Shown piece after piece: positions 1-6,906 of a DNA stretch of 9,481 bases. The notes under the pieces were generated by a model. It was not told the origin of the DNA and searched no databases. It saw nothing but the letters and a program-made list of their open reading frames with translations. The DNA is taken from contig JASHRB010000014.1 in NCBI GenBank assembly GCA_030037575.1, positions 1 to 9,481 on the forward strand, in the 5' to 3' direction. Each line of letters opens with the position of its first letter. Position 1 is the stretch's first letter. Origin of the DNA: Candidatus Sulfotelmatobacter sp. GTDB lineage: Bacteria > Acidobacteriota > Terriglobia > Terriglobales > Acidobacteriaceae. The translations under genes and the position numbers were made by a program.

Positions 1-971
1 CCTACGTTGGCCGCCGCGCCACTGGAACAAAACAAGGCACGTTCGCCATCGTGGGACCAAAATGGCAAGGTACTCTGCCGGCCGGTGTGAAAGGCATCGA
101 CGCGCCCACCAATCTTGCGCTTGCGTTTACGCGAACGTTGGTTCTCGGCGACGCTGACTTGCCGGCCGCCCAAGCCATACAGCGGCAGTATGCACTCGCC
201 CCACTCAGCGCCTATCCGCAGATCCAACCTCCTGAGGAATTGGCCGACGCCGATCTTAGCGTCTTTCCCATCCTTAACTTAGGTTCGCTTGGAATCGATT
301 TCTTCGATCACTTGACTGCCGGACTGGCAACGGCTCCGCCGCCCCCCTCTGATTCAGCCTCCTTGAAGCGATTCGCCAAAGTCGGCATCCGGCCTGCCAC
401 TCATCCTTCGCAGTCGCAGGATTCGGCGATCCTTTCCGCATTGCGCGACGCCGTTCCTGCCGCCGACGCTCGCATCGCCAAAGCGGATTATTCCACCAAA
501 CTGAACGGTTGGACCGTCAACTACAAAGTCACGAACTTCATCAAGGACCCTCTGCTGCGGGCGTCGGTGAACCGCTATGGCCCGGCAACGCACATCGCGC
601 AGGAAGCTCTTTATTTCAGCGCCAGACCGGAAGGGGCGCCTTTGAGTGGCGCTCGGAATTACCTTCTACGATTCGAGGGAGGCGCGCTTCCTCCCGTCGA
701 TGCATTCTGGTCGCTGACGCTTTATGGAGCCGATCTTGCTCTTGTGGAGAATCCGATCGATCGCTATTCCATCGGTGACCGCACCGCGGGCCTCGCCTAC
801 GCTTCCGATGGCTCGCTCGAGATTCAGATTCAGAACCAGCCGCCCGCGCAGGGTACATCCAACTGGCTGCCAGCTCCACAAGGGCCTTATCGACTTGTTC
901 TGCGCACCTATCAGCCGAAGCCGGCGCTGTTCAACGGATCATACAAACTGCCGCCGCTGCGGCAAGTGTAA
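1..971 (+). CDS. DUF1254/DUF1214 domain protein, 5'-truncated
   Basis: The frame is open from base 3 and ends at TAA 969-971, giving 322 visible residues. A GTG at 51 is not the real start: the codons before it (YVGRRATGTKQGTFAIVGP) already match the conserved DUF1254 core, so the N-terminus lies outside the window. The first part holds the end of DUF1254, including the 'GIDAPTNLALAFTRTLV' stretch. The C-terminal part is DUF1214, seen in EALYFSARPEG, PPVDAFWSLTLYG, NPIDRYSIGDRT and NWLPAPQGPYRLVLRTYQP, with the usual family ending shortly after. Members of this pair of families are often exported and have no well-established reaction, so I assign none. The isomerase gene starts 23 nt downstream, which suggests a shared transcript. 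The family call is firm; function is unknown. Confidence 0.9.
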   Translation, partial: YVGRRATGTKQGTFAIVGPKWQGTLPAGVKGIDAPTNLALAFTRTLVLGDADLPAAQAIQRQYALAPLSAYPQIQPPEELADADLSVFPILNLGSLGIDFFDHLTAGLATAPPPPSDSASLKRFAKVGIRPATHPSQSQDSAILSALRDAVPAADARIAKADYSTKLNGWTVNYKVTNFIKDPLLRASVNRYGPATHIAQEALYFSARPEGAPLSGARNYLLRFEGGALPPVDAFWSLTLYGADLALVENPIDRYSIGDRTAGLAYASDGSLEIQIQNQPPAQGTSNWLPAPQGPYRLVLRTYQPKPALFNGSYKLPPLRQV

Positions 972-984
972 GACTGCTCGCACT

Positions 985-990
985 GGAGGA
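985..990 (+). promoter_or_regulatory. Shine-Dalgarno supporting GTG start at 995
   Basis: GGAGGA lies four bases before the GTG at 995. This good ribosome-binding site sits in the short gap after the DUF1254/DUF1214 gene. It supports the GTG start even though it leaves an unusually long stretch ahead of the membrane segment. Confidence 0.6.
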
Positions 991-994
991 CCGG

Positions 995-2029
995 GTGAAT
1001 TTGACGGCTGAACCAATCGATCTGCAGGTTGAAATCGCCGAAGTGGCAGCGGATGTGGATGGGCAAGAACGCACTGCGCAGTGCGGTTCAAAGGCCTGGC
1101 GCGGCGTAGTCCGTGAACCGCTGGTTCATTTCCTGCTCGCAGGAGTTGTGCTTTTCGCCGCCGCCAGGCTCACCCAGCGATTCACCAGCGGTAGCTCCGC
1201 AGCCAACCGGATTCAGGTTTCGGCCGCCGAAATCCAGCGGCTGCGGGAGGTGTGGACGCGGCAGTGGGGCCGTGCCCCCGACTCCACCCAAATGCAGAAC
1301 CTGATTAACGAATACGTTCGCGACGAAGTCATGTACCGCGAGGCGCTGGCTTCCGGTCTCGACAGAGACGACACGATTATCCGTCGTCGGCTCGTCGAGA
1401 AGATGGAATTTCTTTCCCAGGAACTGGCGTCCGTTGATCCTTCCGAGCAGGAACTACAAGCCTATTTTCAGGAGAATCGGGAAAAGTTCCGCGTACCGGC
1501 GCAAGTTGCTTTCGCGCACATCTACTTCAGCACCGCAAAGCGAGGATCAAGCGTGGAAGGCGACGCTGCCCGCGCGCTCGCGGAACTTCGCAGAAAACGG
1601 ACTTTCAGCGATGCGTCTGCCGGCATCGGCGATCCTTTCATTCTGCAAAATCAATATCCCTTGCAGACCCAGGAGCAGATTATGGAATTGTTTGGCGACG
1701 GGTTCGCGAAAGAGTTATTTCAGGCCGAGCCCGGCGCATGGACCGGTCCCATTCGCTCCAGTTACGGGTTCCACCTGGTGCAGATTTTGCAGAAGCTTCC
1801 TTCTCGCGTTCCGGCGTTAGCTGAAGTCCGCAGCGAGGTGCTGACCGATTTCAAAAATCAGCGCCTGCAGACGGCCAGCGAGCGCTTTTATGCGCAACTG
1901 CGCAAGCGCTATCGCCTCGACATAGACAAAGCCGCCCTGGCTGCGGCTGAGTCTCAACCGCAGCAGGACTCTCGCGCAAACCACACTGCATCCGGGGAGG
2001 CCAGCGCGGATGCTCCAGATGTGGACTGA
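995..2029 (+). CDS. Membrane-anchored PpiC-type peptidyl-prolyl cis-trans isomerase
   Basis: A 344-residue protein, predicted to be a parvulin-family foldase acting in the periplasm on exported or outer-membrane proteins. Residues 1-40 are a charged, probably cytoplasmic leader. Residues 41-60 (EPLVHFLLAGVVLFAAARL) form one membrane anchor. Residues 75-165 are a helical SurA/PpiD-like region (INEYVRDEVMYREALASGL, then DPSEQELQAYFQENREKFRVP). The parvulin domain spans about 168-268, with VAFAHIYFS at its start and GPIRSSYGFHLVQIL at its end, the classic closing strand with the G-[FY]-H motif. The tail after about 315 is rich in Ala, Ser, Gln and Asp and looks disordered. It starts with GTG behind GGAGGA, 23 nt after the previous gene and 41 nt before the first HupE gene. 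Isomerases of this shape often accompany HupE/UreJ genes, so it may help fold proteins of this cluster; that role is inference. Confidence 0.88.
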   Translation: MNLTAEPIDLQVEIAEVAADVDGQERTAQCGSKAWRGVVREPLVHFLLAGVVLFAAARLTQRFTSGSSAANRIQVSAAEIQRLREVWTRQWGRAPDSTQMQNLINEYVRDEVMYREALASGLDRDDTIIRRRLVEKMEFLSQELASVDPSEQELQAYFQENREKFRVPAQVAFAHIYFSTAKRGSSVEGDAARALAELRRKRTFSDASAGIGDPFILQNQYPLQTQEQIMELFGDGFAKELFQAEPGAWTGPIRSSYGFHLVQILQKLPSRVPALAEVRSEVLTDFKNQRLQTASERFYAQLRKRYRLDIDKAALAAAESQPQQDSRANHTASGEASADAPDVD

Positions 2030-2070
2030 TGTGTCGATCGGCTGAGTAGGCACGGACCAAAACATTTAGG

Positions 2071-3111
2071 ATGACATCACAACCCCAGAATCGCCTGACC
2101 AGCAGGCACCGGCGAACGGCGCTGTGCCGCTCCGCACTCGTGTTACTTGGTCTGTTTGTCGGAACCGTGCTCCAGGCTCACGCGCATACCAGCCTTCCCG
2201 GGTACCTGGTGCTGCAGGAAAACAAACCGGGATCCTTCGATCTGATTTGGAAGGTTCCGACAGCCGAAGGTCCGCCGCCGGCTATCTATCCGCTATTTCC
2301 CGCAAGCTGCACGGTTTCGCCTCTGGTTGCCGAGCAAACCGCAGGCGCCCTTCTCGAGCGCGGAACCCTGCAGTGCGGAGCGAAAGGTCTGCAGGATGCA
2401 ACTGTCTCCATTTCCGGCTTGAGCGTAACCATTCTCGACGTTCTCGTGCGAATCACATTCGCGGACGGCACCAGCATGCAGCACATGCTCAAGCCGCTGG
2501 AGACTTCGTTCGTTATTCACCAGGACGGCAAGAATCACGTCGACGCTTGGGGGTACGTCAGTCTCGGCATCGGCCACATCCTTTATGGAATCGACCATCT
2601 TCTATTTGTGTTGGGATTGTTGTTGATCGTCCGTGGTGCCCGCCTGCTGCTGAAAACTATTACCGCGTTCACGTTGGCTCACACCATCACCCTGGGTCTG
2701 GCCGTTTTTGGAGTGGTTCATGTGGCTCCCACGCCGGTCGAGGCAGTCGTCGCGCTCAGTGTTGTGTTTCTCGCCGTGGAGTTGGCTCACAGCTATCGAG
2801 GAAAACAAGGGTTGACGTTTCGCCAGCCCTGGATCGTAGCCTTCGTCTTTGGGCTGCTGCACGGATTCGGCTTCGCGGGAACCCTCTCGCGACTCGGCAT
2901 TCCGTCGAGAGATATTCCGCAGGCTCTTCTCTTTTTCAACCTGGGCGTCGAATCGGGGCAACTCGCGTTCGTCGCCGTATTTCTGGGATTTGTCTATTCC
3001 TTGCGAAGCCTCGAAATCCGCTGGCCGGCGTGGACTGAGCGTCTTCCTGCCTATGCCATCGGATTCGTGGCTTCCTTCTGGTTCATACAACGATGCGCAA
3101 TTATTTTCTAA
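2071..3111 (+). CDS. HupE/UreJ family membrane protein with periplasmic N-terminal domain
   Basis: A 346-residue protein. Residues 17-38 are a signal peptide (hydrophobic ALVLLGLFVGTVL, likely cleaved after QAHA). Residues 39-155 form an extracytoplasmic domain with two cysteines (C80, C102) that could pair. Residues 160-345 are about six membrane segments of the HupE_UreJ_2 type. Diagnostic pieces are GIGHILYGIDHLLFVLGLLL (166-185), KTITAFTLAHTITL (195-208), VEAVVALSVVFLAVELA, GLLHGFGFAG (261-270) and LLFFNLGVESGQ. H169-X5-D175-H176 matches the HX5DH motif needed for nickel transport in HupE permeases, but the second motif keeps only one histidine (H264). A transition-metal transport role is likely by family; the metal is not known. 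No strong Shine-Dalgarno precedes the ATG (only AGG touching it), but the signal peptide fits this start. Its end overlaps the next HupE gene by 19 nt. Confidence 0.9.
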   Translation: MTSQPQNRLTSRHRRTALCRSALVLLGLFVGTVLQAHAHTSLPGYLVLQENKPGSFDLIWKVPTAEGPPPAIYPLFPASCTVSPLVAEQTAGALLERGTLQCGAKGLQDATVSISGLSVTILDVLVRITFADGTSMQHMLKPLETSFVIHQDGKNHVDAWGYVSLGIGHILYGIDHLLFVLGLLLIVRGARLLLKTITAFTLAHTITLGLAVFGVVHVAPTPVEAVVALSVVFLAVELAHSYRGKQGLTFRQPWIVAFVFGLLHGFGFAGTLSRLGIPSRDIPQALLFFNLGVESGQLAFVAVFLGFVYSLRSLEIRWPAWTERLPAYAIGFVASFWFIQRCAIIF

Positions 3112-3716
3112 ATCGCCTGCCCGCAGCGCGGCGGTTGATTGCCACGCTGGCCGCAATCGCCACGTTTGCCACCCCGGCTCTGGCTCACTCCACACCAGGC
3201 CAGGCGAAGGGATTCATCACCGGATTTCTTCATCCCTTGTCGGGACTCGATCACGTCCTTGCAATGATCGCGGTGGGCATCTGGGGCGCTCAACTCAAGC
3301 GCCCTGCCATCTGGATTCTGCCGGTAGCGTTTCCGCTGGTGATGTCCTTTGGCGGATTGCTCGGCATACGCGGCGTTCCGCTACCCGGAGTCGAGATCGG
3401 GGTCGCAGCGTCGGCTGTGGTGCTGGGCATCCTCATCGCATACGAGTTGCGTCCGCCGCTGTGGGTCGCGGGTGGGATCGTTTCCGCATTTGCAATTTTC
3501 CACGGCCATGCGCATGGTACGGAACTTCCCAAGGCCGCCGCACCGCTCGCCTACGCTCTGGGTTTTGTTCTCGCCACCGGCTTGCTTCATCTTTCGGGTA
3601 TCACCATCGGGTTGCTCGATTGGCTGCCCTCGGGAAATAAACTGCTGCGCACGGCCGGCGTATTCATCGCCGCGGCCGGACTTTTTCTTCTCGCGGGCTT
3701 GGTGGTCCAGGGATGA
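3093..3716 (+). CDS. HupE/UreJ family metal (probably nickel) permease
   Basis: A 207-residue protein of typical HupE length. A signal peptide covers residues 1-31 (RRLIATLAAIATFATPALA, then HSTPGQ), followed by about six membrane helices. Both HupE hallmarks are intact: H47-P-L-S-G-L-D53-H54 (HX5DH) in the first helix and F136-H-G-H-A-H-G-T-E144, matching FHGX[AV]HGXE. In characterised HupE permeases of rhizobia these residues are required for nickel uptake that feeds hydrogenase. No hydrogenase or urease gene is in this window, so the partner enzyme may be elsewhere or the metal may differ (for example cobalt). The start ATG lies inside the end of the previous gene and the stop overlaps the next start (ATGA), so the three HupE genes are probably translationally coupled. 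The best-supported transporter of the trio. I withhold a gene symbol because orthology to hupE or ureJ cannot be shown here. Confidence 0.92.
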   Translation: MRNYFLNRLPAARRLIATLAAIATFATPALAHSTPGQAKGFITGFLHPLSGLDHVLAMIAVGIWGAQLKRPAIWILPVAFPLVMSFGGLLGIRGVPLPGVEIGVAASAVVLGILIAYELRPPLWVAGGIVSAFAIFHGHAHGTELPKAAAPLAYALGFVLATGLLHLSGITIGLLDWLPSGNKLLRTAGVFIAAAGLFLLAGLVVQG

Positions 3717-4300
3717 GCGATCTCAAGAGAAAAATCGCGGTTGCTGCGGGCGTGGGGGCGTTTGCGCCTCTGCCCGCTTTCGCTCATGCCATGCAGGGGG
3801 TGGGAGATTTCTACGCCGGCATGTTGCATCCCATCGTCACCCTCGAAACCGCCCTGCCCCTGGCCGCTATAAGCTTGCTGGTGGGCCAGCAGCGGCGTGA
3901 GACGGCAATCCGGCTTGTTGCAGCATTCCCGATCGCGCTACTTGTTGGGGCGATGCTGGCCGTGCGGGCCGACGCTCCCTCCGAACTAATCGTTGTGGAA
4001 CTCATTCTGACCGCAGTTCTCGGGGTTCTGGTTGCCTTCGCCCGCCGTCTGCCCAATTGGCCGGTGCTCGCGCCGGGAATTGGGTTGGGTATTTGCGCAG
4101 GCTGGTCCAACGCTTCCGAGGTTTTCGGCCAGGTATCTGCCTTCCGTTTTGTTGCTGGTCTTGTAGTGGGGGGACTGCTGTTGCTCGTATACGGCAATGG
4201 CCTGGTGCGCAGCCTTAAGGTGGAGTGGGCCCAGATCGCAGTTCGCGTCGTCGGCAGTTGGATCGCAGCCGTCAGCATTCTTGTGTTAGGTCTCAGGTAA
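3713..4300 (+). CDS. Degenerate HupE/UreJ-like membrane protein
   Basis: A 195-residue protein whose ATG overlaps the stop of the preceding HupE gene (ATGA, 4 nt). It has a signal peptide (residues 1-24, ending LPAFA, then HAM) and about six hydrophobic segments, and it aligns by eye with HupE: FYAGMLHPIVTLETALPLAAI (33-53) corresponds to the FLHPLSGLDHVLAMIAV stretch of its neighbour. H39 and P40 are kept, but the Asp-His pair is replaced by E45-T46, and the FHGHAHGTE stretch is replaced by GWSNASE (130-136). It therefore looks like a paralog that lost the metal-coordinating residues while keeping the fold. It might be an accessory subunit that pairs with the intact permease, or a diverged transporter of another substrate. 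The reading frame is clean with no sign of decay. Family membership is moderately sure; function unknown. Confidence 0.75.
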   Translation: MSDLKRKIAVAAGVGAFAPLPAFAHAMQGVGDFYAGMLHPIVTLETALPLAAISLLVGQQRRETAIRLVAAFPIALLVGAMLAVRADAPSELIVVELILTAVLGVLVAFARRLPNWPVLAPGIGLGICAGWSNASEVFGQVSAFRFVAGLVVGGLLLLVYGNGLVRSLKVEWAQIAVRVVGSWIAAVSILVLGLR

Positions 4301-4325
4301 ATCATGCAGTGAAATTTCGTTCCCT

Positions 4326-4334
4326 GGGGGAGAG
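4326..4334 (+). promoter_or_regulatory. Shine-Dalgarno supporting TTG start at 4337
   Basis: The purine run GGGGGAGAG ends two bases before TTG 4337 and its GGAG core is about five bases away. It favours TTG over the in-frame ATG at 4355, which has no comparable site. Both starts keep the signal peptide. Confidence 0.5.
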
Positions 4335-4336
4335 CC

Positions 4337-6289
4337 TTGAAAAACATTGATCGAATGTGGGGCAAAAATTCAGCCGGCTTCAGCCCTATCGCAGTTTGCA
4401 TGGTTTGCATTCTGGGAATCGCCCTGAGCGGGCGAGCGGCGCTTGCTCAACGGAATGCAGAATCGGCTTCCCGGCCCGCGCCCAACCCGCTCCGCAACGC
4501 GTATTTCGGCGACCTGCACGTCCATACCAGCTATTCGCTCGATGCCTACAGCTTCGGCAATCGCAACGATCCCCGCGCTGCCTACCGCTACGGACGCGGC
4601 GATGCCGTGACTCTTCCCGGCGGAGTTCAGAGCCAGTTGCGCACTGCGCTCGATTTCATGGCGGTCACCGATCATGACGTCTGGCTCGGAGAGGTATCGC
4701 TTTGCAATGATCCGAACGATCCTGCCTACGACACCGATGTGTGCCGCGATCTGCGTTCCTCCGAGCAGCACCCGATGCTCTCCTCGCAGACCATGATGCG
4801 TCTGGCCTCGGGATTCATGAAAAAACCGCCGGAACGTAACGCCGAGATTTGTGGCAGCACCGTTACCGACGAGAAAAACAAATGCTTCGTGCGCGCCCGC
4901 AGCGTGTGGCAGCAGATTCAGAAAAATGCCGACGAATTCTATGAGCCGGGCAAATTCACCACGTTTGCCGGATTCGAATGGTCGGCCGGCTTCAAGCGGC
5001 TGGGCATGCTGCATCGCAATGTGATCTTCCGCGGCAAGCAATATCCCGATTCTGTGTTCAGCGCCATCGAGCTCAACAACTCGCCCGAGCGCCTCTGGCA
5101 ATGGCTGGAAAGGGACTGCGCAGGCGAGTGCCAGGTTATTTCCATTCCGCACAACACCAATTTCGGTTGGGGCGTCGCCCTCGATTCAAAGAACAGCGAT
5201 GGTACGCCTTTCACCACCGAAGGTTTGCTGCGGCGGGCGAAAACCGAGCCCATTGCCGAGATTTTTCAGATCAAAGGAAATTCCGAGTGCTCCCCCGGTC
5301 TGGGCACCAACGACGAACAGTGCAGCTTCGAGCAACTATGGAAGCCGTGCCAGCCCGGTGAGGATGCTTTCTGCGCCGTGGCCAGAGATTATGTTCGCGA
5401 TGCCGAGAAGCGGGGCCTCATTATCGAAGAAAAATACGGCGTCAATCCGTTCAAGTACGGATTTATCGGCAGTAGCGACACGCATTCCAGCGCTCCTGGT
5501 TCCACCGATGAAGCCAGCTGGCACGGTGGCGCTGGCTTGACCGATTACACTCCCGAGCAGCGGCTGAACCTAAGCCTCATCAAGGACGCACCGCTGAGAG
5601 ACATTATGTTCAACCCAGGAGGTCTGGCCGCGGTGTGGGCCGAAGAAAATACCCGTGAGTCCATCTTCGACGCTCTGAAGCGTCGCGAAACCTTCGCCAC
5701 CAGCGGCACTCGCATCCGCGTTCGCTTCTTTCGCGGATGGAACTATCCTTCCAATCTGCACCGCCAGCGGGATCTGCTCGCGGAAGCATATAAGAATGGC
5801 GTTCCCATGGGCGGCGACTTGCCTTCAAAAAGCGACAGCGCCGAGGCTCCAAAGTTCGTAGTCTGGGCCACAAAAGACCCCAACAGTGCCAACCTGCAAA
5901 AAATCCAGATTATTAAAGGATGGGCGGAAGACGGTCAGACGTACGAGCAGGTCTACGACGTTGTGTGCTCCGATGGCCGGACGCCCGATGCCAGCACGCA
6001 TCGGTGCGCTGACAATGGAGCGACCGTCAGCTTAGCCGACTGCAGTTATTCGACAGACAAGGGCGCCAGTGAGCTCAACACAACCTGGAGCGACCCGGAT
6101 TTCAAATCCTCCGACCGGGCTTTCTATTACGCCCGCGTGCTAGAAAATCCCACCTGCCGCTGGAGCACCTACGACGCGCTGAAGGCCAAGGCAAAAGTCC
6201 CGGATTCTTATCCACCCATCATTCAGGAAAGGGCGTGGAGTTCTCCGATCTGGTATACGCCGGCGGCGAAAACACAAGCGGCGCGATGA
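4337..6289 (+). CDS. Exported DUF3604 protein with PHP-like metal-binding motifs
   Basis: A 650-residue protein starting at TTG. A signal peptide covers residues 1-38 (SPIAVCMVCILGIALSG, likely cut after ALA), so it acts in the periplasm or outside. The DUF3604 body begins at YFGDLHVHTSYSLDAYSFG (56-74), where D59-x-H61-x-H63 resembles the first metal motif of PHP phosphoesterases. Further candidate ligands are D112-H113 (FMAVTDHD), E214 (FEWSA), H226 (LHRNVIF), H272 (IPHNTNF) and D381-x-H383 (GSSDTHS). Many cysteines (such as 123, 136, 172, 183, 261, 265, 319, 329, 338) fit disulfides in an exported protein. The C-terminal part (PNSANLQKIQIIKGW, then FYYARVLENPTCRWSTYDA and ERAWSSPIWYTP) is the usual family ending. 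A metal-dependent hydrolase is the natural reading, but the substrate is unestablished. It follows the HupE trio by 36 nt and may depend on the metal they import; that link is inference. Confidence 0.9.
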   Translation: MKNIDRMWGKNSAGFSPIAVCMVCILGIALSGRAALAQRNAESASRPAPNPLRNAYFGDLHVHTSYSLDAYSFGNRNDPRAAYRYGRGDAVTLPGGVQSQLRTALDFMAVTDHDVWLGEVSLCNDPNDPAYDTDVCRDLRSSEQHPMLSSQTMMRLASGFMKKPPERNAEICGSTVTDEKNKCFVRARSVWQQIQKNADEFYEPGKFTTFAGFEWSAGFKRLGMLHRNVIFRGKQYPDSVFSAIELNNSPERLWQWLERDCAGECQVISIPHNTNFGWGVALDSKNSDGTPFTTEGLLRRAKTEPIAEIFQIKGNSECSPGLGTNDEQCSFEQLWKPCQPGEDAFCAVARDYVRDAEKRGLIIEEKYGVNPFKYGFIGSSDTHSSAPGSTDEASWHGGAGLTDYTPEQRLNLSLIKDAPLRDIMFNPGGLAAVWAEENTRESIFDALKRRETFATSGTRIRVRFFRGWNYPSNLHRQRDLLAEAYKNGVPMGGDLPSKSDSAEAPKFVVWATKDPNSANLQKIQIIKGWAEDGQTYEQVYDVVCSDGRTPDASTHRCADNGATVSLADCSYSTDKGASELNTTWSDPDFKSSDRAFYYARVLENPTCRWSTYDALKAKAKVPDSYPPIIQERAWSSPIWYTPAAKTQAAR

Positions 6290-6338
6290 GAAAGAATGCC
6301 TGTCGTGCCTCAGTTATCGGCCTGGAGGAAAGATAAAC

Positions 6339-6392
6339 ATGCAGGTCTGGTCTTCCTTCCATTCCGCTAGGCTTTGCAAGCTTACAAAGTAG
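6339..6392 (+). CDS. Possible 17-residue ORF with strong ribosome-binding site
   Basis: ATG 6339 is preceded by GGAGGAAAGATAAAC, a very good Shine-Dalgarno match at fair spacing, and reads MQVWSSFHSARLCKLTK before TAG. It matches nothing I know. It could be a small leader peptide, or the surviving start of a deleted gene that once followed DUF3604 in the operon. Confidence 0.15.
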   Translation: MQVWSSFHSARLCKLTK

Positions 6393-6448
6393 ATGGAGGG
6401 TGGGTGAACAACCATGAACTACAGCCGGAATCCATGATCATCCAATTG

Positions 6449-6474
6449 TCGGGGACAAGGTCGAAGTGTCCCGA
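6449..6474 (+). terminator. Weak hairpin, possible transcription end
   Basis: TCGGGGAC (6449-6456) can pair with GTCCCGA (6468-6474) across an 11-base loop, leaving one G bulged, and three T follow directly. It lies 160 nt after the DUF3604 stop. The T run is short, so an intrinsic terminator is possible but weakly supported. Confidence 0.22.
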
Positions 6475-6654
6475 TTTGTGAGCTGAGTGACTCCTGAAGA
6501 GATCTGGCGAGCTGTTCCACTCGGACCACTTGGCTTTGTGTCCCCTCCTACCGAATCATTTCGTTGACAGATGGCGACTGATGAACCCCGCGCAGCCTGG
6601 GTCACGGTGGTGGTGCTCGGTAGGATCGGTTTCACGAACTATGTCTTGCTGCGA

Positions 6655-6684
6655 CTGTACAGCACACGCGGTCTGTACTGCACA
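6655..6684 (+). repeat. Short direct repeat, 12 bp with one mismatch
   Basis: CTGTACAGCACA (6655-6666) recurs as CTGTACTGCACA (6673-6684), 18 bp start to start. The first copy contains the perfect palindrome CTGTACAG. It lies about 220 nt before the receptor start in non-coding DNA. It could be a regulator binding site, but two imperfect copies may be chance. Confidence 0.3.
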
Positions 6685-6701
6685 GCCTGCTGGGCGGACG
6701 A

Positions 6702-6905
6702 GTGAATAGCAAAGCCACGGTGACGAAGCTGTGCGGATCGCTGAAGGCGAGCGACGACGCCCAGCTAGCCAAGACCGTCGAGGTCGTGTTGCTGACGAGA
6801 ATCGCGTTGGGAATTTGGCCATCCTTTTCTTCTTTGTCCCTGTCGCGATCAGGTCAGCCTTCCTGGCTCATCGTGGTCATGGTAGCGCGACTGGAGATAA
6901 CGTAA
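6702..6905 (+). CDS. Doubtful 67-residue ORF just ahead of receptor gene
   Basis: A GTG-started frame with two hydrophobic patches (VEVVLLTRIALGIW and WLIVVMVARL) that stops one base before the receptor ATG. The position would suit translational coupling. However, it has no clear Shine-Dalgarno and no family I recognise, and a second frame is open over the same bases (from 6731). Probably chance; listed because of its placement. Confidence 0.12.
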   Translation: MNSKATVTKLCGSLKASDDAQLAKTVEVVLLTRIALGIWPSFSSLSLSRSGQPSWLIVVMVARLEIT

Positions 6906-6906
6906 T

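Larger units (their letters stand above)
6290..6906 (+). other. Long non-coding stretch between DUF3604 and receptor genes
   Basis: These 617 bases carry no ORF on either strand that resembles a known family. Several very short ORFs occur: ATG 6286 overlaps the DUF3604 stop (16 codons), ATG 6339 lies behind GGAGGAAAG (17 codons), and GTG 6404 lies behind GGAGGG (25 codons). ATG 6571 (44 codons) overlaps GTG 6702 (67 codons), which ends one base before the receptor start. None shows recognisable protein features. The stretch most likely holds the end of the upstream operon and the promoter of the receptor. A perfect TTGACA at 6564-6569 lacks a matching -10 element, so I do not call a promoter. 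It may also contain decayed gene remnants. Confidence 0.55.

Noticed and set aside
2124..3038. 304-codon frame on the plus strand inside the first HupE gene
   Set aside because: It is an out-of-frame shadow rich in Arg and Ser with no membrane segments, while the overlapping frame is a clear HupE/UreJ protein.
2602..3195. 197-codon minus-strand frame
   Set aside because: It is antisense to two HupE genes, and its low-complexity charged sequence is typical of shadow frames.
3811..4410. 199-codon minus-strand frame over the third HupE-like gene
   Set aside because: Its Thr/Arg/Pro-rich product mirrors hydrophobic codons on the plus strand. The plus frame has a signal peptide, membrane segments and an ATGA overlap.
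4370..5152. 260-codon open frame on the minus strand
   Set aside because: It is antisense to the DUF3604 gene, including its conserved metal motif. It has no family resemblance and no ribosome-binding site that I could see.
6564..6593. Consensus -35 hexamer TTGACA as a promoter
   Set aside because: No -10-like hexamer lies 16-18 bp downstream; the sequence there is C-rich.
6438..6822. Minus-strand frames in the gap, possibly a mobile-element remnant
   Set aside because: No transposase motif, terminal inverted repeats or target duplication could be found.
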